A stretch of DNA of 64,000 nt from Nocardia pseudobrasiliensis NBRC 108224 (GCF_001613105.1 NZ_BDBS01000031.1:1-64000), one strand, 5' to 3'; positions 50,426-59,867 are shown, counted from the stretch's first letter. A program made the numbers and translations. Notes: generated from the sequence alone by a model not told the origin.

Positions 50426-51918
50426 CCGACACGACCACCGCGGGCGGACAGTGGCAGCGTCTGGATGCTCGCATGCTGCTGGTACATCCCGTGCGCGAGG
50501 CGATCCGCTTCATTCCGGTGCTGATCGTGACCGTGGTCGTCGGCAGCCGCAGCGACAATCCCGGTTGGGGTCTGCTGGCGTTGGCGGTGATCGTCGCGCT
50601 GGCGCTGGGCCGCTGGTTCACCACGACGTATCGGATCGGGCCGGAGAATGTGCAGTTGCGGCGCGGGCTGCTGCAGCGGCGCACATTGACCGTGCCGCGC
50701 TCGCGAATTCGTTCGGTGGATGTGCACGCCGATCCGATGCACCGGATCCTGGGCCTGGCCGCGCTGACCATCGGCACCGGACAGCAGGCCGACCGCGAGG
50801 AGCGGTTCCATCTGGACGGGGTGGCCACCGGACAGGTGCCCGAACTGCGGGCGCTGCTGCTGTCGGATCGGCCCGAAGAGGCCGCACCCCAGGAGGTTTC
50901 CCAACCGTCGGCGCGGCCCGAGCCGGACGAGGGTGTGGATATCGCGCAGTGGCGACCGGCATGGGTGCGGTACGCCCCGCTGTCGCTGACCGGACTGGCC
51001 ATTGTCGGCCCGATCGTGGGCCTGGCCCTCAAATACGGTGTGGCGCAAGTACTCGTGGATTCCCGGACCGTGCACGATCTGGGTGAGCGCGGTGCGGTCT
51101 TCCTCGCGATGCTGGCGCTCATCGGCATAGCGGCACTGCTCGTGGTGACCGCGCTCGCGGCCTGTATCCACTATCTGACCACCTATTTCGGGCTGAAGGT
51201 GCTCGACGACGGCAAGACCCTGCACATCCGCCACGGTCTGTTCACCACGCGGCAGACCACGTTGGATCTGGCCCGACTGCGCGGCGCGACGGTCAAGGAG
51301 CCGCTGCTGCTGCGCCTGGCCGGGGCCGCCGAACTCGAGGCCGTGATGACGGGTACCAGTCCGCGGCAGAAACTGCTGCCGCAGGCGCCGCGCGCGGCGG
51401 TCGAGCGCACCCTGGCCCGGCTGTTGAGCGGCGGGCGCGCGGCCCCGGGTGACGCGGCCGCACCGGCACTGGTCGAGCTGATTCCCCACGGCCCGCGCGC
51501 CCGACGCCGCCGCTACATGCGGACGCTGACCCCGGTCGCCGCGCTCGCTGTCGCGCTGATCGCCATATCCCTTGTGAGACCGGGCCTTCCGGGCTGGACC
51601 TGGATCGCGCTGGCCGGATTGTTCGCCGCGGCGATCCCGCTGGCCGAGGATCGCTATCGCGGTCTCGGGCACGCGGTGCTGCACGCCGACCCCACCTGGC
51701 TGATCACCCGCCACGGCTCCCTGGATCGCGATCGCGATTGCCTCGAGGCCCCCGGCATCATCGGCTGGACGGTCCGGCAGACCTTCTTCCAGCGCCGCGC
51801 GGGCCTGGCCACGCTGACCGCGGCCACCGCGGCGGGTAAGAAGCGCTACCACGTCGTCGACGTTCCGATCGAAAGAGCCTGGGCGATCATCGAATCGGTG
51901 ACCCCGGCAGGAAAGTGA
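50422..51918 (+). CDS. Bacterial PH-domain membrane protein, YdbT-like (three PH repeats)
   Basis: The 498-residue protein has paired membrane helices near residues 30-62, 180-240 and 360-400. bPH_2 repeats follow each pair: YRIGPENVQLRRGLLQRRTL, LKVLDDGKTLHIRHGLFTTRQ and DPTWLITRHGSLDRDRDCLE. This is the YdbT architecture and the partner of the YdbS-like protein just upstream. Their joint role is unknown. The ATG at 50422 is the only start consistent with the coupling overlap; upstream in-frame sequence lies opposite fbiC and is not coding. Confidence 0.85.
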   Translation: MTDTTTAGGQWQRLDARMLLVHPVREAIRFIPVLIVTVVVGSRSDNPGWGLLALAVIVALALGRWFTTTYRIGPENVQLRRGLLQRRTLTVPRSRIRSVDVHADPMHRILGLAALTIGTGQQADREERFHLDGVATGQVPELRALLLSDRPEEAAPQEVSQPSARPEPDEGVDIAQWRPAWVRYAPLSLTGLAIVGPIVGLALKYGVAQVLVDSRTVHDLGERGAVFLAMLALIGIAALLVVTALAACIHYLTTYFGLKVLDDGKTLHIRHGLFTTRQTTLDLARLRGATVKEPLLLRLAGAAELEAVMTGTSPRQKLLPQAPRAAVERTLARLLSGGRAAPGDAAAPALVELIPHGPRARRRRYMRTLTPVAALAVALIAISLVRPGLPGWTWIALAGLFAAAIPLAEDRYRGLGHAVLHADPTWLITRHGSLDRDRDCLEAPGIIGWTVRQTFFQRRAGLATLTAATAAGKKRYHVVDVPIERAWAIIESVTPAGK

Positions 51919-52006
51919 ACTACATCACAATTCCCGAACCCGCTCGACTCATTAAGTAACTGCCGATTCTGATAGAACTCAGCAGGCGTCGAGAAGGGTG
52001 GAGTTC

Positions 52007-53959
52007 ATGGAGGCGACGGCCGAGCAGCGGGCAGCGATGAGCGCGATCTGCGATACCTTCGTACCGGGCGACGGGCTGACCCTGCCGTCGGCGAGCGCGC
52101 TCGGTGCGGTCGATACGGTGTTCCGATTGCTGGCGCGCAGTCCGCGGGAGGCCGATCGCAAACAGCTGGCAATGTTGCTGGGGCTGTGGGACTCCCGCTT
52201 CGCGGGCTTGCTGCTCGGGGCGGGTCCGCGGCGGTTCTCGACACTGACGCCGCAGGAACGCGAACAGGCGCTGCTGCGGCTCGGCGATTCGCGACTGACG
52301 CCCGTGCGGGCGATCTTCCAGGCGTTGAAACAGGCTGCGCTGCTGGCCTACAACGTGACCCCCGGTCCGACGGGTACCAATCCGCTGTGGAAGGAGATCG
52401 GCTATCCGCCGCCGACGGGTCCGCTGCGTGAGGCTCCGCCACCACCGCTGAATCCGCTGCGGATCACCGAGGACACCACGCTCACCTGCGATGTCGTGAT
52501 CGTCGGCTCGGGCGCCGGCGGCGGCGCGGCGGCCGCGGTACTGGCCGAGGCCGGCCTCGATGTGCTCGTGCTGGAACGCGGAAACTATTACGACGACCGG
52601 GATTTCGGCGCAGGCGAACTCGCCGCCCTGGAACAGCTCTACGCACCGGGAGCCAGTTCGGCGGAGGGACAGATCACGCTGGTCGCGGGCAGTTGCCTGG
52701 GCGGCGGCACGGTCGTCAACTGGAGCACCTCACTGCCCACCCCCGACGAGGTTCGCGCGGAGTGGGCGGCCCTGGGCGCGAGGCAGTTCGCCGAGGACGA
52801 GTACGGTTCCGCGCTCGCGGCGGTGCGGAACCGGTTGGCGGTCACCGACGATCGCTCACCGCTGTCGACGCGCGACGGCGTCCTCGAACGCGGGGCCCAC
52901 GCCCTCGGCTGGGAGGTCGACGCGCTGCCGCGCAATGTCTCCGACGCCTGTGACGCCGGAATCGAATGCGGCCGTTGCGGTTACGGATGTCGCCTGGGCG
53001 CCAAGCGGTCGGTCGCCAAGACCTGGCTGGTCGATGCCGCCACACACGGGGCCCACTTGATCGTCGACGCCGACGTGCGCGCTATCGACGTGACGAATGC
53101 TCGCGCCCAAGGGGTTTCGGCGATCACCTCGACGGGCGCGCGGATCGAGGTACGCGCCCGCGCCGTCGTGGTCGCGGCGGGCGCGATTCAAACCCCCGCG
53201 CTGCTGCGTCGATCGGGTCTGCGCAACAAGAACATCGGCGCGCATCTGCGCCTGCATCCGGCCGCCGCGGTGTTCGGGGTGTTCGACGAGGAGATCCGGG
53301 CCTGGGAGGGCGCGCTGCAGGGCCGCATCTGCCGCCGCCACGCGAATCTGGACGGCGAGGGCCACGGCGTCATCTACGAGACCGGACCGATCCACCCGGG
53401 TATGGGCATCGGCTTCATGAGCTGGCGCGGCGCGGATCACCACCGCAACACCATGCTCGATCTGGCCCGCACCGCGGCGATCGGCGTCATCACCCGCGAC
53501 CGCGACGCGGGCGTCGTCACGATCGACAAATCCGGCGAGCCGCTCGTGCGCTATCGGCTGTCGGACCGCGACGCCGCCCATCTGCACACCGGAATCACCG
53601 GCGCCGCAAGCATTCTCGAGGCCGCGGGGGCGCGCCGCATCTTCTCCGGACATCAGGCGGGGATCGACTACGAACCCGGCAGGCGCGGCACACACGCCGA
53701 TTTCGCCGCCACCTGCCGGGCCGCCGGATACGGACCGGGACAGTGCGCGCTGGGCGCCCTGCACATCATGGGTTCGGCCCGGATGGGCGGTTCGCGGGAC
53801 AGTTCGGCCACCGATCCGGACGGCGCGACCTGGGAGGTCGGCAATATCGTCGTCGCCGACGCCTCCTGTTTTCCCACCGCGTCCGGCGTCAATCCGATGA
53901 TCTCGATCGAGGCGATAGCCTACATGAACGCGAAAAGGCTTGCGGGACGGTTGATCTAG
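52007..53959 (+). CDS. GMC-family oxidoreductase (long-chain-alcohol-oxidase-like)
   Basis: The 650-residue protein has an N-terminal helical domain of about 140 residues (AICDTFVPGDGLTLPS, gluconate 2-dehydrogenase subunit 3-like). A GMC flavoprotein core follows, with VVIVGSGAGGGAAAAVLAEA, GSCLGGGTVVNWST and the final ASCFPTASGVNPMISIEAIA. The Cys-rich ECGRCGYGCRLGAKRS is typical of the plant and fungal FAO and bacterial long-chain alcohol oxidase group. Substrate is therefore probably a fatty or sterol-like alcohol; that is inference. The ATG at 52007 is chosen because AGAAGG lies ten bases upstream; a GTG at 51998 would be only one base from it. Confidence 0.87.
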   Translation: MEATAEQRAAMSAICDTFVPGDGLTLPSASALGAVDTVFRLLARSPREADRKQLAMLLGLWDSRFAGLLLGAGPRRFSTLTPQEREQALLRLGDSRLTPVRAIFQALKQAALLAYNVTPGPTGTNPLWKEIGYPPPTGPLREAPPPPLNPLRITEDTTLTCDVVIVGSGAGGGAAAAVLAEAGLDVLVLERGNYYDDRDFGAGELAALEQLYAPGASSAEGQITLVAGSCLGGGTVVNWSTSLPTPDEVRAEWAALGARQFAEDEYGSALAAVRNRLAVTDDRSPLSTRDGVLERGAHALGWEVDALPRNVSDACDAGIECGRCGYGCRLGAKRSVAKTWLVDAATHGAHLIVDADVRAIDVTNARAQGVSAITSTGARIEVRARAVVVAAGAIQTPALLRRSGLRNKNIGAHLRLHPAAAVFGVFDEEIRAWEGALQGRICRRHANLDGEGHGVIYETGPIHPGMGIGFMSWRGADHHRNTMLDLARTAAIGVITRDRDAGVVTIDKSGEPLVRYRLSDRDAAHLHTGITGAASILEAAGARRIFSGHQAGIDYEPGRRGTHADFAATCRAAGYGPGQCALGALHIMGSARMGGSRDSSATDPDGATWEVGNIVVADASCFPTASGVNPMISIEAIAYMNAKRLAGRLI

Positions 53960-53968
53960 CGCGCGAGG

Positions 53969-54382
53969 TCACCCACGGGCCGGAAACGCCCGCCGAAACA
54001 GATAGAACCCCGCGGGAACCAGACCGCAGGCCAGCAACAGCGGCGAGGCCCAGTTGTCGGTGAGCATCACATCGCCGCCGGGTCCCGCGGTGGAGCAGAA
54101 CAGAAAGCCGAGCAACCACGCGACCAATGGCAACGACATCGCCGCCGGGCGGGCGACCACCGCGCCCATACCCGCGATCAGCGCGATGTTCACCAGCGCG
54201 GCCACGGCCGCGCTGATCGGAACGGGCGTACCGCCGATGTACAGCGGCAGGAACAGCACCTCCAGGGCCAGGGTCAGCAGGCCGTCCAGCACCAGCACAG
54301 CGGCCAGTACCGCGCCCAGCACCGACCATGCGAGCCCGCGCCCCTCGGCCGCGGCGGGCACCCGATCGATGGCCGCCGTCAC
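53969..54382 (-). CDS. Four-helix membrane protein (Rv1171-like)
   Basis: The 137-residue protein has four membrane helices, at about 18-40, 55-78, 82-98 and 108-127. The Rv1171 homolog is next to mshB in M. tuberculosis, and this gene keeps that neighbourhood. Function is unknown. The GTG start overlaps the stop of a 52-codon ORF by four bases, pointing to translational coupling. Its stop is convergent with the GMC oxidoreductase, nine bases away. Confidence 0.75.
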   Translation of the reverse strand: MTAAIDRVPAAAEGRGLAWSVLGAVLAAVLVLDGLLTLALEVLFLPLYIGGTPVPISAAVAALVNIALIAGMGAVVARPAAMSLPLVAWLLGFLFCSTAGPGGDVMLTDNWASPLLLACGLVPAGFYLFRRAFPARG

Positions 54383-54537
54383 GGCACCGGCGGGAAGCCG
54401 AGCAGCGTCAGCAACTGACTCTGCATAGCGACGAACCCGTGCAGCACCGCCAGATAGATCTCGTGCTGCATCTGGAAATACGGCTTCTGGCTTTCCACGA
54501 ACGCCGCGATGGCGTCCTGCAGGGCCCAGTTGTACAT
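54379..54537 (-). CDS. Possible 52-aa protein coupled to the Rv1171-like gene
   Basis: The frame from ATG at 54537 gives MYNWALQDAIAAFVESQ, KPYFQMQHEIYLAVLHGF and VAMQSQLLTLLGFPPVP, a helical, aromatic-rich peptide. It ends with a TGA that overlaps the GTG of the membrane-protein gene. The overlap and the non-random amphipathic composition support coding, but no clear ribosome-binding site is present. I do not know the family. Confidence 0.5.
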   Translation of the reverse strand: MYNWALQDAIAAFVESQKPYFQMQHEIYLAVLHGFVAMQSQLLTLLGFPPVP

Positions 54538-54685
54538 GCGGGTCAGTCTATGCCAGGCGGCGGATATGCCCGCCAGCTCGGATCGAGCAGGGCCCACAGG
54601 TCGTGGGATGCGCGTGAAATGTCGGTGAAACCCTCGCCCAGCAGGCTTCCACCCGGTAACGGAAAACCCCACGGAGAGAACCGAA

Positions 54686-54943
54686 ATGAAATCTGTCAGT
54701 CGTATTGCCGCAGCGTCGATCCTGGCGGCTGCCGCCTTCCTGATCAGCGTCCCCGCCGCCCAGGCGTACAATCTGCCGCGGGTGAACACCGGCAGCGCCG
54801 CCCCGGAGGCGGCCGGGCCGAACGGTCCCTTCGAACGGCTCAGCAGCTGCGAGGCCCGCGGCAATCAGGGTATGGCCAACGGTGAATGGGACGACTACGA
54901 CTGCGTCGGTGGTCCCGGCGCCTGGTTCGTCCAGCCGAAGTAG
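54686..54943 (+). CDS. Small secreted protein (85 aa)
   Basis: The protein has a classic signal peptide (KSVSRIAAASILAAAAFLIS, then VPAAQA before the cleavage site at about residue 27). The mature part is about 58 residues, with two Cys (SSCEARGNQGMANGEWDDYDCVGG) and an end of AWFVQPK. The C-x21-C spacing and acidic EWDDYDCVGGPGAW resemble short exported actinobacterial proteins of unknown role. GGAGAG is upstream of the ATG. It lies between the convergent mshB gene and the divergent 52-aa ORF. Confidence 0.75.
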   Translation: MKSVSRIAAASILAAAAFLISVPAAQAYNLPRVNTGSAAPEAAGPNGPFERLSSCEARGNQGMANGEWDDYDCVGGPGAWFVQPK

Positions 54944-54961
54944 TCCGCGGCGAATGCGCGG

Positions 54962-55900
54962 TCACGGCTGGGCAATGCCCGCGAACAGATCGTGTTCGCG
55001 CTTATCCGGTCCCACCGGACCCAGCCGGCCGCGCACCAGCAGGTAGTGCTCCTCGGGCAGGATGGGCTGGGCGACATTGTTCGACAGCGCGAACTCGCGG
55101 CCCGAGGCGGCGACGCTGACCTGGGTGGCGTGTGCCCGCAACGCGGCGCGTTTGGCGGCCAGAACATCGGAGACGTCGATTGTGGTGGTCACCGATTCGC
55201 TGGGCACGCAGGGCAATTCCCCCTCGGCGGGCAGCCGCCAGCCGGGGGGCAGCGCGCCCGGCAGCCGGTCCACCGTGCGGCGGGCCAGGGCCTCGGTGTG
55301 CAGGCGCAGCACCGAGGCGTCGGTGACGGTCCAGTACACCTTCGGTGCGGCCCAACCCTTTTCGGCCGCGGCGTCCACGGCGTCCATCGTGACGCGGTGT
55401 GCGCGAATATGATCCGGATGTCCGTAACCGCCGCGCGGATCGTAACCGATCACCACCTGCGGCCGGATCTCGAGCAGCAGCTCCACCAGGGCCTCGACCG
55501 CCGCCGGGCCGGAATCGACGAACGCCCGCGGATGCGTCGGTTCCATCGGCCGCGGATCGGCTGTCGTCCCGGACATTCCGGAATCGCGCCAGCGCCCGGC
55601 CCCGCCGAGGAACCGCGGCGGCCCCGCACCCAATTCGCCCAGCGCCCGGTCCAATTCGCCGATTCGAAAACCGCCCAGCTGATCGGCCTCGACGCTGATC
55701 AGCCGCGCCCACCGATCCCCGATCACCTCGCCCTCCTCGCCGAGGGTGCAGGTCACCACGGTCACCGGAACGCCGAGTCGGCGATAGTGCGCGATGGTGC
55801 CGCCGGTGGTGATGGTCTCGTCGTCGGGATGGGCGTGGACCAGCAGCAACCCGCCGACGGCGGGAGCGTCAGGCCCGGAGGCGGCAGCCTGAGTAACCAT
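54962..55900 (-). CDS. mshB: GlcNAc-Ins deacetylase of mycothiol synthesis
   Basis: MshB removes the acetyl group from GlcNAc-inositol in mycothiol synthesis. The 312-residue protein is a LmbE/PIG-L-fold zinc enzyme: LLLVHAHPDDETITTGGT has the first zinc His and the catalytic Asp, and YDPRGGYGHPDHIRAH the second His set. WTVTDASVLRLHTEAL and the late NVAQPILPEEHYLLVRGR fit Rv1170. The ATG at 55900 gives the family length. lpqW is 32 bases upstream on the same strand. Confidence 0.94.
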   Translation of the reverse strand: MVTQAAASGPDAPAVGGLLLVHAHPDDETITTGGTIAHYRRLGVPVTVVTCTLGEEGEVIGDRWARLISVEADQLGGFRIGELDRALGELGAGPPRFLGGAGRWRDSGMSGTTADPRPMEPTHPRAFVDSGPAAVEALVELLLEIRPQVVIGYDPRGGYGHPDHIRAHRVTMDAVDAAAEKGWAAPKVYWTVTDASVLRLHTEALARRTVDRLPGALPPGWRLPAEGELPCVPSESVTTTIDVSDVLAAKRAALRAHATQVSVAASGREFALSNNVAQPILPEEHYLLVRGRLGPVGPDKREHDLFAGIAQP

Positions 55901-55932
55901 GGAGGGCCCGCGGACGCCGCGTCGAGCACCGC

Positions 55933-57729
55933 TCACGACAGCCGCCTCCAGGTGGCCGCGCCCGCGAACATGCCGATCTGGATGGATCCGCCGAGCGAGA
56001 CTCCGTCCATGCGCGAACTGGCCGCGGCGACACCGGTGTCCTGCATGATCGGCAGCACGGTCGACAGATCCCACAGCTTGGGTTCGGCATCGCCGAGGGC
56101 CCTGGGCACATCGAGTCCGCGCAGCGCCGCGTCGATTGGCGGCTGCAATGTCGGATCGCAGACACCGGCGATATTGCTCGGCGCCTTGCGCATCGCGTCC
56201 AGCTGCGCGGCGTTCTCCTCGGCGCCCGTGGGCGGCGCGGGCGGCGGCGGGCAGCCGTAGCGCGAGGCCAGCCGCGTCGCGGCGTCCTCACCGGCCCGCT
56301 CCCAGCCGACGATCGCGTCGACGGTGCCGTCCAGCAGATCCTTGCCGTACAGCTCGTCGGCGGGCAGATTGCGCACGGTGGCGTCGATACCGGCACTGCG
56401 CAACTGATCCGCGGCGGTATTGGCGACCGCGAGCGTGGTCGGATCCTTGTCGACCGCGCCGATGCGCAGGGTCAGGGTCTTGCCGTTCTTGGCCAGCGGC
56501 CGCGGTTGTGGGGCGGGCGAGGTCGGCGAATTGCCCTGCGGCGGTTCGGGTGCGCGGCCGTAACCGGCCTCGGCGAGCAGCGCGAAGGCCTCCTCCACCG
56601 GCGGTCGCGGCGGCGCGGTCGGGGCGTAGCCGGGATCCGAGGGCGAAAGCACCTGGGCGCGAACCGGTTCCGCCCATGCGCCGGTCTGCGCGCCGACAGT
56701 AGCCAGCAGCGCCGGATCCAGCAGCGACAGCACGGCGTGGCGGACCCGGACGTCGGCGAGTTCACCGGTGCGGGCATTGAGAGCCAACTGCATTTCCCGC
56801 GCCTGGGCCATGACCGCGGTGCGCACCGCCGGAATCGCGGCCAGTTGCGATTGCAGCGCTACACCGCCGTGCACCAGTGCCATCTGCGCGTCGCCGGTAC
56901 GCAGGGATTCGGCGAGCTGAGCGGCGGTTCCGCCACGTCGCAGCAGGATCTGATCCGGAATCGCGGGCGTGCCCCAGTACCGATCGTTGCGCTCGAGCAG
57001 GATCTCCTCGCGGCCGGAATCGGCCTGTTTGACCCGGAACTGCCCGCCGGAGATGGGGTTCTGATCGATCAGCCCGCGCTCCACGGCCAGCGCCCGCTGG
57101 AATCCACCGGGCTGATCCTTGAGCAGATGGGAGGGCAGCAGATCGGTGAACAGCTCCCGCCACGCCGGATACGGCCCGTTCATGGTGACGGTCACCGTCT
57201 TACCGCCCTCGGAGGAGGCGACATCGGCGATCAGCCGATAACCCGCCGGATCGACCACACCCGGCTGGGTGATCATCTGCTGCCACAGATAGCGGAAGTC
57301 CTCCGCGGCGATCGGCGCGCCGTCGGACCAGGAGGCCTGGTTCTGCAGCTTGTAGGTGATCGTGAACGGTTCCTGCGCGGTCACATCGGCCGAGACCATC
57401 AGCGAGTTGTCCGGCACCCAGTCGGTCACCCCCGGCGGCGCGGGCGGGGCCGCGGGCGCCGGTTTGAACGGGCTCGGAAACACCATCGAGGCAACGGCAT
57501 TCGTCGCGGGAGACTGATTCGAGCGCAGATGCGGATTGAATCCGATCCCGATGTCGTCGACCGCCACCACCACGGTGCTCTTGGTGGGCTTGGCGGGCGT
57601 CGTCTTCGGACTGTCGGTGCTCTCGATCGGTGGCGGCGGATTCGCGGTGCATCCGGCGAGCACTGTCACCAGCGTCGCCACAACAACCACCACGCGCACC
57701 GTCGCGCGAGTTACTGCCCCCGGCATCAC
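55933..57729 (-). CDS. lpqW: Solute-binding lipoprotein LpqW
   Basis: LpqW is a solute-binding-protein-like lipoprotein that steers PIM/LM/LAM assembly in mycobacteria. The protein (about 598 aa) has a lipobox TVLAGC after a hydrophobic signal (VRVVVVVATLVTVLAG), giving a lipidated Cys near residue 27. It then has a periplasmic dipeptide-binding-type fold with NQASWSDGAPIAAEDFRYLW. GTG at 57729 is chosen because it lies seven bases after TAGAGT (57737-57742); an ATG three bases inside is equally possible. No permease or ATPase is nearby, consistent with its non-transport role. It is the ortholog of Rv1166. Confidence 0.9.
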   Translation of the reverse strand: MMPGAVTRATVRVVVVVATLVTVLAGCTANPPPPIESTDSPKTTPAKPTKSTVVVAVDDIGIGFNPHLRSNQSPATNAVASMVFPSPFKPAPAAPPAPPGVTDWVPDNSLMVSADVTAQEPFTITYKLQNQASWSDGAPIAAEDFRYLWQQMITQPGVVDPAGYRLIADVASSEGGKTVTVTMNGPYPAWRELFTDLLPSHLLKDQPGGFQRALAVERGLIDQNPISGGQFRVKQADSGREEILLERNDRYWGTPAIPDQILLRRGGTAAQLAESLRTGDAQMALVHGGVALQSQLAAIPAVRTAVMAQAREMQLALNARTGELADVRVRHAVLSLLDPALLATVGAQTGAWAEPVRAQVLSPSDPGYAPTAPPRPPVEEAFALLAEAGYGRAPEPPQGNSPTSPAPQPRPLAKNGKTLTLRIGAVDKDPTTLAVANTAADQLRSAGIDATVRNLPADELYGKDLLDGTVDAIVGWERAGEDAATRLASRYGCPPPPAPPTGAEENAAQLDAMRKAPSNIAGVCDPTLQPPIDAALRGLDVPRALGDAEPKLWDLSTVLPIMQDTGVAAASSRMDGVSLGGSIQIGMFAGAATWRRLS

Positions 57730-57791
57730 GCTGGGCACTCTACCGTCCTGTAGTCGTCGTTCGATTCGCCCCGGGTCGCTCCACAGACAAC

Positions 57792-57818
57792 CGTGCCCGG
57801 GTGGGATACCCGGGCACG
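57792..57818 (-). terminator. Perfect 11-bp hairpin after typA
   Basis: CGTGCCCGGGT (57792-57802) pairs fully with ACCCGGGCACG (57808-57818) around GGGAT. It lies nine bases after the typA stop on the minus strand and is followed by GGTTGTCTG, so a weak T-rich tail is present. It would end typA transcription before lpqW. Confidence 0.75.
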
Positions 57819-57827
57819 ATCGGTGGA

Positions 57828-59729
57828 TTACGCGTTCTGCGCGGCGCGGTCGCGGGCCTTGCGGCGCGAGACCTCGCGGGCGCGCTCGGTGGCGTTCAGG
57901 ATGACCTTGCGCACCCGGACCACGTTCGGGCCGACCTCGACGCATTCGTCGCCGGCGCAGAACTCCAGCGCGCCTTCCAGATCCAGCACCATCGGCTTGG
58001 CCAGGGTCTCCAGCACGTCTCCGGTGGCGCTGCGCATATTGGTCAGCTTCTTCTCGCGGGTGACGTTGATGTCGAGGTCCTCCGCGCGCGGGTTGATGCC
58101 CACGACCATGCCCTCGTAGGTGTCCGCGCCCGGCTCCACGAAGAAGGTGCCGCGATCGGCCAGCTGCGCCATGGCGTAACCGGTGACGCTGCCCGCGCGG
58201 TCGGATACCAGCGAACCGGTGTGCCGGGCGCGGATCTCACCGGCCCACGGCGCGTAGCCGTGCGAGACGGCGTTGGCGATACCGGTACCGCGGGTGTCGG
58301 TCAGGAAGTCGGTGCGGAAACCGATCAGACCGCGCGAGGGCACGATGAATTCCATGCGGACCCAACCGGATCCGTGGTTGGTCATCTGCACCATCTTGCC
58401 CTTGCGGGCGGCCAGCAGCTGGGTGATCGCGCCCAGATGCTCCTCGGGCACGTCGACGGTGAGCTCCTCGAAGGGCTCGTGCACCTTGCCGTCGACCAGA
58501 TGGGTGACCACCTGCGGCTTGCCGACGGTCAGCTCGAAACCCTCGCGGCGCATGGTCTCCACCAGAATGGCCAGCGCCAGCTCACCGCGGCCCTGCACCT
58601 CCCAGGTGTCGGGGCGCTCGGTGTTGAGCACGCGCAGCGAGACGTTGCCGACCAGTTCCTGATCCAGGCGCGCCTTCACCATGCGGGCGGTCAGCTTGGT
58701 GCCGCCGTTGCGTCCGGCCAGCGGCGAGGTGTTGATACCGATGGTGACCGAGATCGCGGGCTGATCGACCGTGATGCGCGGCAGCGCCACGGGATTCTCC
58801 GGATCTGCCAGGGTGTCGCCGATCATGATCTCCGGAATTCCGGCGACCGCGACGATATCGCCCGCCACGGCCTCCTCGGCCGGATTGCGTTCGACGCCAA
58901 CGGTCTTGAGCAGTTCGGTGATCTTCACCGTCTTGGTGCCCTCGGCGCTCATCCAGGCCACGTTCTGGCCCTTGCGCAGGGTGCCGTTGTGCACGCGCAG
59001 CAGGGCGAGACGACCCAGGAACGGGGAGGCGTCGAGGTTGGTGACGTGGGCCTGCAGCGGCGCGGTCGCATCGCCCTTGGGGGCGGGGATGTAGTTCATC
59101 AGAATCTCGAACAGCGCGTCGAGGTTCTCCGCGTCGGGGGCACTGCCGTTCTCCGGGCGGGTCGTGGAAGCCTTGCCCTCGCGGCCGGAGGCGTAGAGCA
59201 CCGGTAGGTCCAGCGCGAGTTCGGCGGCCTCGGCGGCCTCGTCGTCCAGATCCGAGGCCAGATCCAGCAGCAGGTCGTGACTCTCCTCGACGACCTCGGC
59301 GATCCGCGCGTCGGGACGGTCGGTCTTGTTGACCACCAGGATCACCGGCAGCGAGGCGGCCAGCGCCTTGCGCAGCACGAACCGGGTCTGCGGCAGCGGG
59401 CCCTCGGACGCGTCGACCAGCAGCACGACACCGTCGACCATGGACAGGCCGCGCTCGACCTCACCGCCGAAGTCGGCGTGGCCGGGGGTGTCGATGACGT
59501 TGATCACAGTGACGCTGCCATCGGGGTTGTGGCGGTGCACGGCGGTGTTCTTGGCGAGAATGGTGATGCCCTTCTCGCGCTCGAGATCGCCGGAATCCAT
59601 CACACGATCGACGGGCTCGGCCCGCTCGGCGAACGCACCGGACTGCCTGAGCATGGCATCGACCAGCGTCGTCTTGCCGTGGTCGACGTGCGCAACGATG
59701 GCCACGTTACGGAACTCGACAGACGACAC
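57828..59729 (-). CDS. typA: Translational GTPase TypA/BipA
   Basis: TypA/BipA is a ribosome-associated GTPase of the EF-G family that helps large-subunit assembly and stress translation. The 633-residue product has G1 AHVDHGKTTL (residues 13-22), G2 RGITILAKNT-type EKGITILAKNTAV, G3 DTPGHADF, G4 NKTDRPDA, and the C-terminal BipA domain with SRGLIGFRTDFLTDTRG. GTG at 59729 has AGGAGGAA seven bases upstream. It is the ortholog of Rv1165. It is divergent from the iron-box-controlled Cys-rich gene. Confidence 0.96.
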   Translation of the reverse strand: MSSVEFRNVAIVAHVDHGKTTLVDAMLRQSGAFAERAEPVDRVMDSGDLEREKGITILAKNTAVHRHNPDGSVTVINVIDTPGHADFGGEVERGLSMVDGVVLLVDASEGPLPQTRFVLRKALAASLPVILVVNKTDRPDARIAEVVEESHDLLLDLASDLDDEAAEAAELALDLPVLYASGREGKASTTRPENGSAPDAENLDALFEILMNYIPAPKGDATAPLQAHVTNLDASPFLGRLALLRVHNGTLRKGQNVAWMSAEGTKTVKITELLKTVGVERNPAEEAVAGDIVAVAGIPEIMIGDTLADPENPVALPRITVDQPAISVTIGINTSPLAGRNGGTKLTARMVKARLDQELVGNVSLRVLNTERPDTWEVQGRGELALAILVETMRREGFELTVGKPQVVTHLVDGKVHEPFEELTVDVPEEHLGAITQLLAARKGKMVQMTNHGSGWVRMEFIVPSRGLIGFRTDFLTDTRGTGIANAVSHGYAPWAGEIRARHTGSLVSDRAGSVTGYAMAQLADRGTFFVEPGADTYEGMVVGINPRAEDLDINVTREKKLTNMRSATGDVLETLAKPMVLDLEGALEFCAGDECVEVGPNVVRVRKVILNATERAREVSRRKARDRAAQNA

Positions 59730-59847
59730 GTTTGATTCCTCCTGCTGAATGGGGTGGTGCGGCCGACCCTCGCCGTAGAGGGGACGAGCTTGCGGCCAGC
59801 TACACAGTACCGAAATTCGGGTGGCCACCAATTTCCGGGCATTGCTA

Positions 59848-59866
59848 TTAGGGTATGCTTACCTAC
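59848..59866 (+). promoter_or_regulatory. IdeR/DtxR-type iron box
   Basis: TTAGGGTATGCTTACCTAC matches the actinobacterial IdeR/DtxR consensus TTAGGTTAGGCTAACCTAA at 15 of 19 positions. It covers the likely -10 box TATGCT (59854-59859) and ends one base before the start codon of the 58-aa gene. Iron-loaded IdeR bound here would block transcription, so the gene should be induced when iron is low. Confidence 0.6.
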
Positions 59867-59867
59867 T

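Noticed and set aside
47569..51918. A 1449-codon open frame on the plus strand
   Set aside because: Only 50422-51918 is real (YdbT-like protein). The upstream part is the antisense of fbiC, is His/Arg/Gln-rich and has no recognisable domain.
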